In this document: piece by piece, positions 7,620 through 16,426 of the stretch
Numbering within the stretch: the stretch's first letter is position 1
Layout of the letters: each line of letters opens with the position of its first letter
DNA from: Planctomycetota bacterium
GTDB lineage: Bacteria; Planctomycetota; UBA1135; UBA2386
Direction: 5' to 3'
Assembly (NCBI GenBank): GCA_016793305.1
Contig: JAEUHU010000029.1
Location: 1-40,653, forward strand
DNA length: 40,653 nt
The notes under the pieces: model-generated
What the model was told of the DNA's origin: nothing
What the model saw: the letters and a program-made list of their open reading frames with translations, nothing else
The model's database searches: none
Translations under genes and position numbers: made by a program

Positions 7620-9155
7620 TCAGGAGGTGCTGTGGGCCTCGGCCCACTCCCCGGCTCGTCGGCCGGCGGTGCGCCGCAGCCGGCGCCAGGGCGAGGCCTG
7701 CAGGAGTCTCCGGTGGGCTCGTAAGTAGGCCCGAACGAACCGGGCTACGGTTGCAGCACCGCCTGGTTGGCCGGCGGCTCGGAACGCGGCGAGCAGGCGG
7801 CCGAGGTCCGCACCCCGGCCCCGGCTGTCGAGCGTCGGGCGGCGCCGGATTCCGTCGAGGTCCACCATCGCCACGTGGCCGTGGTCGGTGCGGACCAGGT
7901 TCTCGAGCTTCAGGTCGCGGTTGCCGAGGCCGTGGGCGTGCAGGCGGCCGACGGAGGTGCCGAGCGCCGTCGCGGCCAGCGCCAGTTCCTCCGGCAGCAG
8001 CGCGCCGGCGGCGAGTTCGGCGGCCAGCGACGGGCGGCGCAGGCGCTCGACGAACACGAGGCCGCGGCCGGCGTTGAGCCGCATCGCCACGGGGCGCGGG
8101 CATGGGACCTGCGCGAACTGCAGCCAGTAACTCGCCCGCCACAGCCGCCGCGCCGCCGCCGCCGGCCGTTCCTTCGCGGCGAGCTCGGCCAGCAGCCACA
8201 CCGAACCACGGCTGCCGGTCTTGTCGGGCGCGGGCAGGTTCTGCGCCAGCGCCTCGAACGCGCCCTGATCGATGGCCGGTCCCGCGCCTTCGTCCGGCAG
8301 GTGCCAGAACCACACCGGCGTGGCGCGGCGCCTCGGGGTGGTCCGCGTGTGTCGGCAGTCGCGTTCCGACCGGCGACCGAACGCCGGTAGCGCGCCAGCT
8401 CGCCAGCGCCGGGTCGCGGCTGCGAGCTCGGCGCGGAAGGTCTCGCCGAGCGAGGCGCCGTTGCCGAGGTAGGCGGCGAGCAGCGGTCGGGCGAGCGCAT
8501 CGAGGGCGCCGCCGTCGAGCTCGTGGCAGAAGAACGCCAGCGCGCGCGCTCGTTCGCGCAGGGACGGAGCTCCGCGGTGGTGGACCGAGGTCAGGTCGAG
8601 CAGGTGCAGCGAGCCGTCCTCGCCGACCAGCAGGTTGCCGGGATGCAGGTCGTTCGGCGCCATGCCGCGTTCGTGCACCGACCGCAGCAGGGCGCCGGCG
8701 GCGGCCAGGTCGCCGGCGGTGGCCGTGGCGAGCGCGAACGGCGCCCCGGCGATGGTGCGGGTCACGACGCAGCTGCGCCGCGCGCCGTCGACGGTGGCGA
8801 AGCCGTGGCCGAGTGGTTCGACGGTCGGCAGGCCCAGTTGCCATGCGCGCTGCAGGTTGTCGTGTTCGACGCGGCCGCGATCCATCCGCAACAGGTCGCG
8901 TGCACGATCGGCGAAGCGGTCCGGGCGGAACACCTTCACGTGCATCGGGATGCCGGCCAGCGTGCCGCGCAGCACGAGGCGCACGGTGCGGGCTTTCACG
9001 ACCACGAAGCCGTGCTCGGCCCAGCCGGCGACGTCGTGCCGCAGCAGCTCGGTGAAGGCTGTGGCGATGGCGGGGGAGGCACGTCCGCGGCCGTCCGGCA
9101 GGGCGAGCGATTGCGGCAACGGATCGTTGCCCTGCAGCTTCGGATGCGGAACCAT
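7620..9155 (-). CDS. Tandem kinase-like protein (two KdkA/WaaP/RIO-like kinase folds)
   Basis: This 511-residue protein appears to hold two kinase-like halves. The first has a beta-3 Lys (MHVKVFRP), an alpha-C Glu (VEHDNLQRA), a catalytic loop APNDLHPGNLLV with Asp169, and a metal-binding LLDLTSV. The second has a catalytic loop LGNRDLKLENLV with Asp414 and MVDLDGI, but its N-lobe Lys is hard to assign. The loops resemble lipopolysaccharide-core kinases (KdkA/InaA/WaaP) more than protein Ser/Thr kinases. The gene is first in the same-strand series with the ABC/HlyD/TolC set, 134 bp upstream of the ABC gene. Its start lies 11 bp from the divergent lptF start. This context suggests phosphorylation of an envelope glycolipid or exported glycan. 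The substrate is unknown. Confidence 0.75.
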   Translation of the reverse strand: MVPHPKLQGNDPLPQSLALPDGRGRASPAIATAFTELLRHDVAGWAEHGFVVVKARTVRLVLRGTLAGIPMHVKVFRPDRFADRARDLLRMDRGRVEHDNLQRAWQLGLPTVEPLGHGFATVDGARRSCVVTRTIAGAPFALATATAGDLAAAGALLRSVHERGMAPNDLHPGNLLVGEDGSLHLLDLTSVHHRGAPSLRERARALAFFCHELDGGALDALARPLLAAYLGNGASLGETFRAELAAATRRWRAGALPAFGRRSERDCRHTRTTPRRRATPVWFWHLPDEGAGPAIDQGAFEALAQNLPAPDKTGSRGSVWLLAELAAKERPAAAARRLWRASYWLQFAQVPCPRPVAMRLNAGRGLVFVERLRRPSLAAELAAGALLPEELALAATALGTSVGRLHAHGLGNRDLKLENLVRTDHGHVAMVDLDGIRRRPTLDSRGRGADLGRLLAAFRAAGQPGGAATVARFVRAYLRAHRRLLQASPWRRLRRTAGRRAGEWAEAHSTS

Positions 9156-9166
9156 GGGTCGGCGCG

Positions 9167-10231
9167 ATGTGGCGTCTGCACCGATACTACCTGAGAGAAC
9201 TGACGGTCAACGCCTCCGTCACGTTCCTCGTACTGTTCGCGATCGCGCTGGTGTCGTTCATCTACCGCGGCATCCAGCGCGCGGCCGGTGGCGCGTTGCT
9301 CGACGCCTTGACCATCACGCTGCTGTTCGCGCTCGATTCGGTGCAGCACCTGCTGACCATCTCGTTCCTGCTGGCGACGGTGATGACGTACACCCGGGCG
9401 GCCCAGGATCGGGAACTCACCGCGATCCGCGCCGCCGGCATCTCCCCGCGCGTGCCGATGATGCCGGCGCTGCTGCTCGGCGTACTGCTGTCGACGGTCG
9501 CGTCGGTCGGCGCGCACTACGTGATCCCTTGGGTGCACTACCACAAGTACCACGTGGTCGCCGACGTGGTGCGGAACATGTTCCTGAACCTGCGGCTCGG
9601 CAGCGACCGCATCAAGCTGCTCGACACCGGTTTCGTGATGGCGTTTCGCGAGCAGGACGGGCGGGAGTACCGCGACTGCCGTGTCTACTGCCCCAGGCTC
9701 CTGCAGGGCATGCAGTCGCCGATCCTGTTCGTCGAACGGGTCACCATCCCCCCCTTCGTCGAAGGGGACGAGTTCCTGTCGGTCGTACTGACCGGCGTGC
9801 GCGACCCGATCGGTGGCACCAGCAGTCGCGACGACCTGGTGTTCGCGCTGTCGGCGCCCGACTTCGGCAATCGCGGCCGCCGGCACGATGGCGACGCCGA
9901 TCTGCGCAGCGACCAGCTGCTCGCCGAGGTGTTGCGCGAAGTGCATCCGGAGCCCCAGCAGGCCTGGTTCACGTTGTTCCGCCGTTGCAGCGCGTCGCTG
10001 ATGCCGACGCTTCTGGCGCCGATCGGCTACTGCCTCGGCGAGATGTCGCGGGAGCGCGGCCGGGTGTTCGCGTTGCTGCTGACTCTGCTGCCGCTGGTCC
10101 TCTACTACGCCGGCGACTTGATCGGTGCGCGCGTGATGGTGTCGGGCGATCGGGCGTGGGTCGGCTGGCTGCCGCTGGCCCTGGTGTCGGCGCTCGCCAC
10201 GACCCTCGTCTGGAGGCAGCTGCGCCGATGA
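9167..10231 (+). CDS. lptF: LptF-like lipopolysaccharide export permease (YjgP/YjgQ family)
   Basis: This 354-residue inner-membrane protein has the family layout. Three N-terminal membrane helices (from YYLRELTVNASVTFLVLFAI) lead into a periplasmic beta-jellyroll (about residues 130-255). Three C-terminal helices follow (MPTLLAPIGYCLGEMSRERG onward). TYTRAAQDRELTAIRAAGIS is the diagnostic cytoplasmic coupling loop that contacts the LptB ATPase. It should extract LPS or a related glycolipid from the inner membrane together with LptG and LptB. It overlaps lptG by 4 bp (ATGA). No clear Shine-Dalgarno precedes the ATG, and only 11 bp separate it from the divergent kinase-like gene, so the two promoters must overlap the coding regions or each other. 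Confidence 0.9.
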   Translation: MWRLHRYYLRELTVNASVTFLVLFAIALVSFIYRGIQRAAGGALLDALTITLLFALDSVQHLLTISFLLATVMTYTRAAQDRELTAIRAAGISPRVPMMPALLLGVLLSTVASVGAHYVIPWVHYHKYHVVADVVRNMFLNLRLGSDRIKLLDTGFVMAFREQDGREYRDCRVYCPRLLQGMQSPILFVERVTIPPFVEGDEFLSVVLTGVRDPIGGTSSRDDLVFALSAPDFGNRGRRHDGDADLRSDQLLAEVLREVHPEPQQAWFTLFRRCSASLMPTLLAPIGYCLGEMSRERGRVFALLLTLLPLVLYYAGDLIGARVMVSGDRAWVGWLPLALVSALATTLVWRQLRR

Positions 10232-11352
10232 GCCTGCTCGATCGTTACGTCGGCCGCATCGCGCTCGGTGCCTTCACCGCGGCGATGGTGTTCTTCGTGT
10301 TCCTCACGGTGGTGATGCACCTGTTGAACAACGTCGGCAAGCTGGTCGCCCGGGCCGCCGAACAGCAACTTGGTGGGTTCGACCTGACCCTGCAGCTGGC
10401 CGGGTTCTACCTGCGCATGGTGCCGGTGCTGGTGACCACGGTGACGCCGTTCGCGGTGGTCACCGCGGCGATGCTCACGGTCGCGCGACTGCAGCACGCC
10501 AACGAGGTGGTGCCGATGCTGTTCGTCGGGCGCAGCATCCGCCGCATCCTGCGACCGGTGGTGCTGCTCGGGGTGCTGGCAGCCGGCGGCATGGCGGCAT
10601 GCTGGGAGTGGGTGGTGCCGGTCGTCGGCGGCGACCTCGCCAGCACCGAGGCGTTCCTCAAGGGTGGAACCGACGAACAGAAGTTCCTCGTGCACGAGCG
10701 GCTCGGCGCGGAGCAGGAGCTTCTCTACGTGCGTCGCTACTCGCCGGCGACCCGCGAGATCGTGGGTGTGGACCTCATGGTGCAGGGCGACCTCGCCGCC
10801 GACTGCACCCTGCTGAACGCCAAGTCGGCGACCTGGGACCCGGTGCGAGCCGATTGGCGACTCGTCGAAGGACGGATGACGCGGCTGGTCGGCGGTGGCG
10901 GGGCCGCGCGACAGATCGTCTACGAGCCGCGCGAATGGCTCGGTCGCCCAGACCTGACGCCCGAGCTGCTGCTGCAGCAGGGACGCGAGAGCATCGAGCC
11001 CGAACTGCTCGGCTACAGCGACCTGCTGCGCATGGTGGAAGCGCGACCGAACCGCCCGGACCTGCGGCTCGCCCTGCACCGGCACATGGCGCATCCGCTG
11101 TCCTGCCTTCTGTTGCTGCTGCTGACCCTGCCGCTCGCGGTCTACTACGAGCGCGGCACCCGCATCGAACGGCTGCTGGGTGCGATCGGGCTGTGTGCCG
11201 GGTACCTGCTGCTCGACCTGACCTGCCAGAGCCTCGGTCAGGGTGCCACGGTCGAGGGGACGACGATGCTGCATCCGGTGGTCGCCGCGTGGACCCCGTC
11301 GATCGTGTTCGGTTCGCTCGGCGCCGTGCTGTACGGGAGCATGCGCACATGA
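10228..11352 (+). CDS. lptG: LptG-like lipopolysaccharide export permease (YjgP/YjgQ family)
   Basis: This 374-residue protein is the second permease of the pair. It begins MSLLDRYVGRIALGAFTAAM, with membrane helices 1-3 in about residues 10-130. The coupling-loop segment TVARLQHANEVVPMLFVGRS contains the usual Asn-Glu instead of the Arg-Glu of many relatives. The periplasmic domain spans about 140-270. The C-terminal helices begin with HRHMAHPLSCLLLLLLTLPL. The ATG overlaps the lptF stop, which sets the start. No lptB, lptA or lptC is in the window. Its own stop overlaps a 33-codon gene, making a three-gene coupled unit. F versus G assignment rests on gene order and on general similarity, not on a phylogeny. 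Confidence 0.87.
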   Translation: MSLLDRYVGRIALGAFTAAMVFFVFLTVVMHLLNNVGKLVARAAEQQLGGFDLTLQLAGFYLRMVPVLVTTVTPFAVVTAAMLTVARLQHANEVVPMLFVGRSIRRILRPVVLLGVLAAGGMAACWEWVVPVVGGDLASTEAFLKGGTDEQKFLVHERLGAEQELLYVRRYSPATREIVGVDLMVQGDLAADCTLLNAKSATWDPVRADWRLVEGRMTRLVGGGGAARQIVYEPREWLGRPDLTPELLLQQGRESIEPELLGYSDLLRMVEARPNRPDLRLALHRHMAHPLSCLLLLLLTLPLAVYYERGTRIERLLGAIGLCAGYLLLDLTCQSLGQGATVEGTTMLHPVVAAWTPSIVFGSLGAVLYGSMRT

Positions 11353-11450
11353 CCGAGCCACGTCGCACCACCGGTGGTTGGATCGTGGCGCTGGCGCTGC
11401 TGTTCGTCGCCGCCGTCGGCGCGCTGATCGTGCTCGGCGCGCGCCGCTGA
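11349..11450 (+). CDS. 33-residue single-span membrane peptide overlapping lptG
   Basis: A 34-codon frame starts with ATG at 11349-11351, overlapping the lptG stop as ATGA, the same junction used between lptF and lptG. The peptide has a charged and polar start (MTEPRRTTGG) and one continuous hydrophobic helix (WIVALALLFVAAVGALIVLG). It ends in Ala-Arg-Arg, so the charge balance does not decide the orientation. It ends 20 bp before the convergent GNAT-like gene. The overlap, the clean membrane segment and the absence of competing frames support a real gene, but there is no recognised family. It may be a small subunit or stabiliser of the Lpt permease. It is too short for most gene callers. Confidence 0.55.
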   Translation: MTEPRRTTGGWIVALALLFVAAVGALIVLGARR

Positions 11451-11470
11451 GGCGCTCTGGCTCGGCCGAG

Positions 11471-12463
11471 TCAGACGAGGTCCGCGTCGCCGAGCGTGTG
11501 GTACCACTCGTTGGCGTAGAAGCCGCGGTCGTGCACGTCGAACTGGATCACGACCTGGAAGTAGTCGGTGCCGTAGACGTGGAAGCCGAGCTTCTGGAAG
11601 GTCAGGAAGCGCGGGTCGCGATGCTGGAACAGCGTCGCCAGCACCGCGGCACCGTGGGCGTTGGTGCGGCGTTCGGCTTCGGCGACCAGTGCCGTGGTCG
11701 CGTCGAGGTCGTCGGCCGGGGCCAGCCAATCGACCAGGAAGCATGTGTTCGGCAGCACGAAGTCGCGCTTCACCAGCACGGCGAGGCCGCGCAGTCGCCC
11801 GCTGCTTCGCTCGCGGCACTCGAGCAGTTCGTAGCGCGTCTCCGGGGCCGCGGCGTAGCGCCAGTTCAGGTAGCGCGCGTCGCGGATGCACGACAGGGTC
11901 GTCGTCTTCGCGAACTCGGCCCACAAGGCGTCGGTGTCCTGGTCGAAGCGCGCCACCTGCTGCACGAGGAGGTCGCCGGGGCTCGCGCGCGGTGGCAAGC
12001 CGCCGGGTGGCACTTCGCGGAACAGGAACGCCCAGTCGCGGATCGGCAGGTAGCGCAGGTAGCGGTTGCCGATCCGCCACGCGGTGATCGTCCAGCCGAA
12101 GTGGAACGAGTTGCGCTCCGGCCCGTCGCCGCCCCACAGCTCGTAGTGGGCGAGGCCGAGGTTGACGAACAGGCCGGGGCGGCCGGTGGCGCGGCGATGC
12201 TTCGGCAGCACCCACAGATCGACGCACTGGCCGGCGAGCCGCTCCTTGCCCTCGACCAGGTAGCGGTTGGGCATTGTCACGTAGGCGCCGACGATGCCGT
12301 CCGTCGCGTGCTCCGCGACCATCGTGTGGATGCGACCGGTCGGGTTGTCGCGGAACTTCCAATGCCAGTGCGCGAGCGAGCGCTCGGGGAAGATCTGGTT
12401 GTGGCCCGCCAGGATCCCGTGCTCGTCGCCGGGTCGGTAGGGCCGGATCGTGATCTCGCTCAT
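11471..12463 (-). CDS. GNAT-fold acetyltransferase-like protein
   Basis: This 330-residue protein begins with a GNAT-type opening (ITIRPYRPGDEHGILAGHNQIF). It has the acetyl-CoA-domain strand pattern in GIVGAYVTMPNRYLVEG and VDLWVLPKHRRATGRPGLFVNLG, where the Arg-Arg-x-Gly-x-Gly-like stretch is the candidate pyrophosphate loop. The second half (from about residue 180: TTTLSCIRDARYLNWRYAA) resembles the C-terminal half of long GNAT proteins found near glycan and cell-surface genes, where a second domain recognises the acceptor. The acceptor cannot be told from sequence. It lies 34 bp downstream of mutS on the same strand, so it may be the last gene of that group. The convergent lptFG unit ends 20 bp away. 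Confidence 0.75.
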   Translation of the reverse strand: MSEITIRPYRPGDEHGILAGHNQIFPERSLAHWHWKFRDNPTGRIHTMVAEHATDGIVGAYVTMPNRYLVEGKERLAGQCVDLWVLPKHRRATGRPGLFVNLGLAHYELWGGDGPERNSFHFGWTITAWRIGNRYLRYLPIRDWAFLFREVPPGGLPPRASPGDLLVQQVARFDQDTDALWAEFAKTTTLSCIRDARYLNWRYAAAPETRYELLECRERSSGRLRGLAVLVKRDFVLPNTCFLVDWLAPADDLDATTALVAEAERRTNAHGAAVLATLFQHRDPRFLTFQKLGFHVYGTDYFQVVIQFDVHDRGFYANEWYHTLGDADLV

Positions 12464-12497
12464 GGCAGGCAGGCTATCGGTCGGAGGCGGGGTGTCG

Positions 12498-15095
12498 CTA
12501 CGCGCGGCTCCGCTGCTCCTGCCAGCGGCGCAGCAGTTCGAGCGCCTGGCGCGGTGTCAGGTCGTCGAGGTCGAGCTTGCCGAGTTCTTCCAGCACCGGA
12601 TCGGGCGGCGGCGCGAACAGCTCCTTCTGGGCGAGGCCCGGCTTCTTGCGGTCGCGCGCGGTGACCAGCTTGTCGCGCACGGCGGCACCCTCGTCGTCGA
12701 GCTCCTGCAGCACGGCGCGCGCGCGCTCGAGCACCGGTTTCGGGATGCCGGCGATCGCCGCGACGTGCAAGCCATAGCTGCGGTCGGTGCCACCCTGCTC
12801 GATGCGGTGCAGGAACACGATCTCGTCGCCCCATTCGCGCACGGCGACGCGGCAGTTCACGATGCCGCGGCCGGGGCCGGCGAGGTCCATCAGCTGGTGG
12901 TAGTGGGTGGCGAACAGGCCGCGGCAGCGCACGCGGTCGTGCAGGTCCTCGGCGATCGCCCACGCCAGCGACATGCCGTCGTAGGTGCTGGTGCCGCGGC
13001 CGACCTCGTCGAGCACGACCAGGCTGCGTGCGGTCGCGTTGTTGAGGATGTTGGCGGTCTCGGTCATCTCGACCATGAAGGTCGAGGCGCCGCGGCTGAT
13101 GTCGTCGGCGCCGCCGACGCGCGTGAACACGCGGTCGACGAGGCCCACGTGCGCCGCCTTCGCCGGCACGAAGCTGCCGATCTGCGCCATCACGACGAGC
13201 AGCGCGTTCTGCCGGATCCAGGTCGACTTGCCCGCCATGTTCGGACCGGTGAGCAGCACGAGGCGGCGGCCCGGCGGGGCGAGGTCGGTGTCGTTCGCGA
13301 CGAACGTGCCGGCGGCGTGCGTGGCCTCGAGGACCGGGTGGCGCCCGTCCTGGATGCGCAGCACCAGCGAGTCGTCGACGACCGGACGGCAGTAGTCCCG
13401 CTCGCGTGCGACCGCGGCGAGCCCGGCGAACGCGTCGAGCTCGGCGACCGCGCGCGCGGTGCGCTGCAGGCGGTCGACCGCCTGGGCGACGCGTTCGCGC
13501 AGCGCCTGGAACAGGTCGTACTCGAGCGCCTTGCCGTTCTCCTCGGCCTTCAGCACCTTGCTCTCGAACGTGCGCAGCGCGTCGGTGACGTAGCGCTCGG
13601 CGTTCTTGGTGGTCTGCTTGCGCACGAACTCGGCCGGCAGTGCCACGTCCTTGTGCGTGTGCGTGACCTCGATGTAGTAGCCGAACACCTTGTTGAACCC
13701 GACCTTCAGGCTCGGCACACCGGTGCTGGTGATCAGCTCCTGCTGGTAGCGCGCGAGCCACTCGCTGCTGTCGCGCGCCAGCGTGCGCAGTTCGTCGAGT
13801 TCGGCCGAGTAGCCGGGGCGGATCAGGCCGCCTTCCTTGATCGTGGTCGGCGGTTCGTCCACGAGCGCTGCGGCGACCGCCGAAGCGAGGTCGGGCAGCG
13901 CGTCGAGTTCGGTGGCGAGCTCGACGAGCCTCGGCGCACGGCAGGTCCGCAGGCGTTCGGCGAGCGGTGGCAGGCGTTCGAGGCTCTGCCGCAGCCCGAC
14001 CAGGTCGCGGCCGTTGGCGCGGCCGAACGCAGCGCGCGCGCCGAGCCGTTCGAGGTCGAGCACGTGGGCGAGCTGGCCGGTGACCAGCGCCCGCAGCTCG
14101 CCGTCCTCGAACAGTTCGGCGATCGCGTCCTGGCGGCGTACGATCGCCGGCACCTCGGCCAACGGGGCCAGCAGCCAGTGGCGCAGCGTGCGTGCGCCCA
14201 TCGGCGTCTGGCTGCGATCGAGCACCTGCAGCAGCGACGTGCCCTCGGCGTCGCGCATCGTCTGCACGAGCTCGAGGCTCTGTCGGGTGGCGCGGTCGAG
14301 GCGCATGAACGCACCGTCGTGCCACACTTCGATCCGGCGCAGGTGCGGCAACGCGCACAGTTGGGTCGCTTGCAGGTAGGTCACGAGCGCGCCGGCGGCG
14401 CCGACGCCGAGCGGCAGGTCCTGCACGCCGAAGCCGGCCAGCGTCTTCACGGCGAAGAACTGCTGCAGCAGCCGCGAAGCACCGTCGGTGCCGAAGTCGT
14501 AGGCCGGCCGGAAGCTGATCGGCACACCGTCCTGCGGCAGCCAGTGGCGGTGCTCCCCACGTCGTTCTTCCGGCAGCAGCAGCTCGGCGGGCTCGATGCG
14601 CGCCAGTTCGTCGGCGAGGCGCTCTGGTGCGCACTCGTGCACGAAGAAGGCGCCCGTCGACAGTTCGACCCACGCGAGGCCGACCTTGTCCTTGCCGTGC
14701 AGCACCGCGGCGAGGTGGTTGTCGCGGCGGCCGTCGAGCAGGTTGTCCTCGGTCAACGTGCCGGGTGTGACGACGCGCACGACCGCGCGTTCGACCACGC
14801 CCTTGGCTTCCTTCGGATCCTGCATCTGTTCGCAGATCGCCACCTTGTGGCCCATCTGCACGAGGCGACGCAGGTAGCCGTCGACGGCGCGGTAGGGCAC
14901 GCCGGCCATCGGGATGGCCCCTTCGCCCTTGCTGCGGCTGGTCAGCGTGATGCCGAGCGCCTTCGCGGCCGTCTTCGCGTCCTCGAAGAACAGCTCGTAG
15001 AAGTCGCCCATCCGGAAGAACAGCAAGGCATCGGGATGGCGCTGCTTCTCCGCGAGATACTGCGCCATCGCCGGCGTGGTCGCGGTGTCGCTCAT
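12498..15095 (-). CDS. mutS: DNA mismatch repair protein MutS
   Basis: This 865-residue protein matches full-length MutS in order and size. The mismatch-binding domain contains the Phe-x-Glu motif within FFRMGDFYELFFEDA (about residues 25-40). Connector, lever and clamp regions follow. The ATPase has Walker A GPNMAGKS at 617-624, Walker B and signature segments SLVVLDEVGRGTSTYDG, and ATHYHQLMDL. A C-terminal helix-rich tail follows. It recognises base mismatches and small loops and recruits MutL, and no mutL is present here. The ATG at 15093-15095 overlaps the stop of the upstream cysteine desulfurase gene (ATGA), which fixes the start against a longer open frame. Confidence 0.97.
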   Translation of the reverse strand: MSDTATTPAMAQYLAEKQRHPDALLFFRMGDFYELFFEDAKTAAKALGITLTSRSKGEGAIPMAGVPYRAVDGYLRRLVQMGHKVAICEQMQDPKEAKGVVERAVVRVVTPGTLTEDNLLDGRRDNHLAAVLHGKDKVGLAWVELSTGAFFVHECAPERLADELARIEPAELLLPEERRGEHRHWLPQDGVPISFRPAYDFGTDGASRLLQQFFAVKTLAGFGVQDLPLGVGAAGALVTYLQATQLCALPHLRRIEVWHDGAFMRLDRATRQSLELVQTMRDAEGTSLLQVLDRSQTPMGARTLRHWLLAPLAEVPAIVRRQDAIAELFEDGELRALVTGQLAHVLDLERLGARAAFGRANGRDLVGLRQSLERLPPLAERLRTCRAPRLVELATELDALPDLASAVAAALVDEPPTTIKEGGLIRPGYSAELDELRTLARDSSEWLARYQQELITSTGVPSLKVGFNKVFGYYIEVTHTHKDVALPAEFVRKQTTKNAERYVTDALRTFESKVLKAEENGKALEYDLFQALRERVAQAVDRLQRTARAVAELDAFAGLAAVARERDYCRPVVDDSLVLRIQDGRHPVLEATHAAGTFVANDTDLAPPGRRLVLLTGPNMAGKSTWIRQNALLVVMAQIGSFVPAKAAHVGLVDRVFTRVGGADDISRGASTFMVEMTETANILNNATARSLVVLDEVGRGTSTYDGMSLAWAIAEDLHDRVRCRGLFATHYHQLMDLAGPGRGIVNCRVAVREWGDEIVFLHRIEQGGTDRSYGLHVAAIAGIPKPVLERARAVLQELDDEGAAVRDKLVTARDRKKPGLAQKELFAPPPDPVLEELGKLDLDDLTPRQALELLRRWQEQRSRA

Positions 15096-16312
15096 CGCGT
15101 GCCGGCTCCGAACGCCGACGGGCGTGGCGCCGACGCGCGCAGGCGCAGGGCCTCTTCGACGAGGATCGTCGCGGCGGCCTCGGCGTCGGCGAGGCCGGTG
15201 TCGGCGCTCCACGACAGCCGCACGACCTCGCGCGACGCAGCGCGGTCGAGGCCGATCGCCGCGAGCACCGGATTGTCCGGAGTGGGCTTCTTGGCCGCTG
15301 GCTCGTCCGCCGCCCCGTCGCCGTGCGCACCGTGGCAGGCTGCTCCGGTCGAGAACGCGAGCCCGCGCGCGTCGCAGCGCAGCAGCAGCGTCTGGCCGTT
15401 CACCGACGGCAGCCGCAGCGACAGGATGTGCGGCAGGTGGCGGGTCGGATGGCCGAGGCTCTCGCAGTCCGGCAGCGCCGTGCGCACGCGCGCCCACAGC
15501 AGGTCGCCGATGTCGCGCAGGCGCGCTTCGTGCTTCGCCTGGTGGGTGAGGCAGTGCTCGGCAGCGAGCGCCAGGCCGACCGCGGCGGCCACGTTCTCGG
15601 TGCCGCCGCGCAGACCGCCTTCCTGGCCGCCGGCGGGCAGCACCGGCGCCACGTCGGCGGTGCTCGACAAGGCGAGGAAGCCCGCGCCGCGTGGGCCGTG
15701 GAACTTGTGTCCCGACACCGCGACGGAGTCGACGTCGAACGCGTCCAGGTCGAACGGCAGCTTGCCGTAGGTCTGCACGAGGTCGACGTGCACGTGGGCC
15801 TCGGGAGCCGCGCGGCGCACCAGTTCGACCAGTTCGCGCAGCTGGCACAGCGTGCCGAGCTCGTTGTGGCCGTACATCAGCGCCACGGTGCGAACGTCCT
15901 GGCCGAGCGCCTCGAACAGCGTCTCCGGCGCGAGGTCGCCGTAGGGCGTCACCGGCAGCAGGCTCACGTGGTGGCGCAGCCGCGCCAAGAGCGGCGTGCA
16001 GTTGCGCAGCGCCGGGTGGTCGCTGGTCGCCATCAGCACGCGGCCGGGCGAACGGGCCAGCGCACTGCCGACGACGCCGAGCTGGTCCGCTTCGCTGCCG
16101 CCGGAGGTGAACACCACACGCGCGGCCCCGAGCGTGCCGCGCAGGAACTCGCGCGCGTCCTCGAGCAGGGCGCGGGCTGGTGGGCCGAAGGAGTGGAGGC
16201 TGCTCGGGTTGCCGAACTGCTCCCGCTGGATGCGCGCCATCGCGTCGACCACCGTCGGCAGCGGTGGTGTGGTGGCGGCGCAGTCGAAGTGGAGGCGATG
16301 CGGACCGGGCAT
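15092..16312 (-). CDS. Cysteine desulfurase (NifS/IscS-type, PLP-dependent)
   Basis: This 406-residue PLP enzyme has the class V aminotransferase fold: LHFDCAATTPP at the N-terminus, TSGGSEADQLGV, HPALRN, and VSGHKFHGPRG with the Schiff-base Lys203. The catalytic Cys326 lies in FSTGAACHGAHGDG, where IscS-like enzymes have SSGSAC. It should convert L-cysteine to alanine and supply persulfide sulfur. An insertion-like, polar stretch follows the catalytic Cys. I chose ATG at 16310-16312 because the family motif begins about eight residues later. The frame is open to 16393 but the extra residues look non-homologous. The enzyme overlaps mutS by 4 bp. No scaffold protein or tRNA thiolation gene is adjacent, so the sulfur acceptor is not indicated. 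Confidence 0.9.
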   Translation of the reverse strand: MPGPHRLHFDCAATTPPLPTVVDAMARIQREQFGNPSSLHSFGPPARALLEDAREFLRGTLGAARVVFTSGGSEADQLGVVGSALARSPGRVLMATSDHPALRNCTPLLARLRHHVSLLPVTPYGDLAPETLFEALGQDVRTVALMYGHNELGTLCQLRELVELVRRAAPEAHVHVDLVQTYGKLPFDLDAFDVDSVAVSGHKFHGPRGAGFLALSSTADVAPVLPAGGQEGGLRGGTENVAAAVGLALAAEHCLTHQAKHEARLRDIGDLLWARVRTALPDCESLGHPTRHLPHILSLRLPSVNGQTLLLRCDARGLAFSTGAACHGAHGDGAADEPAAKKPTPDNPVLAAIGLDRAASREVVRLSWSADTGLADAEAAATILVEEALRLRASAPRPSAFGAGTR

Positions 16313-16426
16313 CCGCGCATCATCGCGGGTCGGCCGGCACGAGGCCAGTTCGGTGGGGGCCGGTCCGTGGCAGGGTGGACCGGGCGAACGCATCCCGGTC
16401 CGCTGGCGGTCCGGCCGAGCGGCGGT

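Noticed and set aside
12450..15770. A long + strand open frame opposite mutS and the cysteine desulfurase gene
   Set aside because: MutS is unambiguous on the other strand, and the antisense product has a biased Arg/Ala/Gly/Glu composition without motifs.
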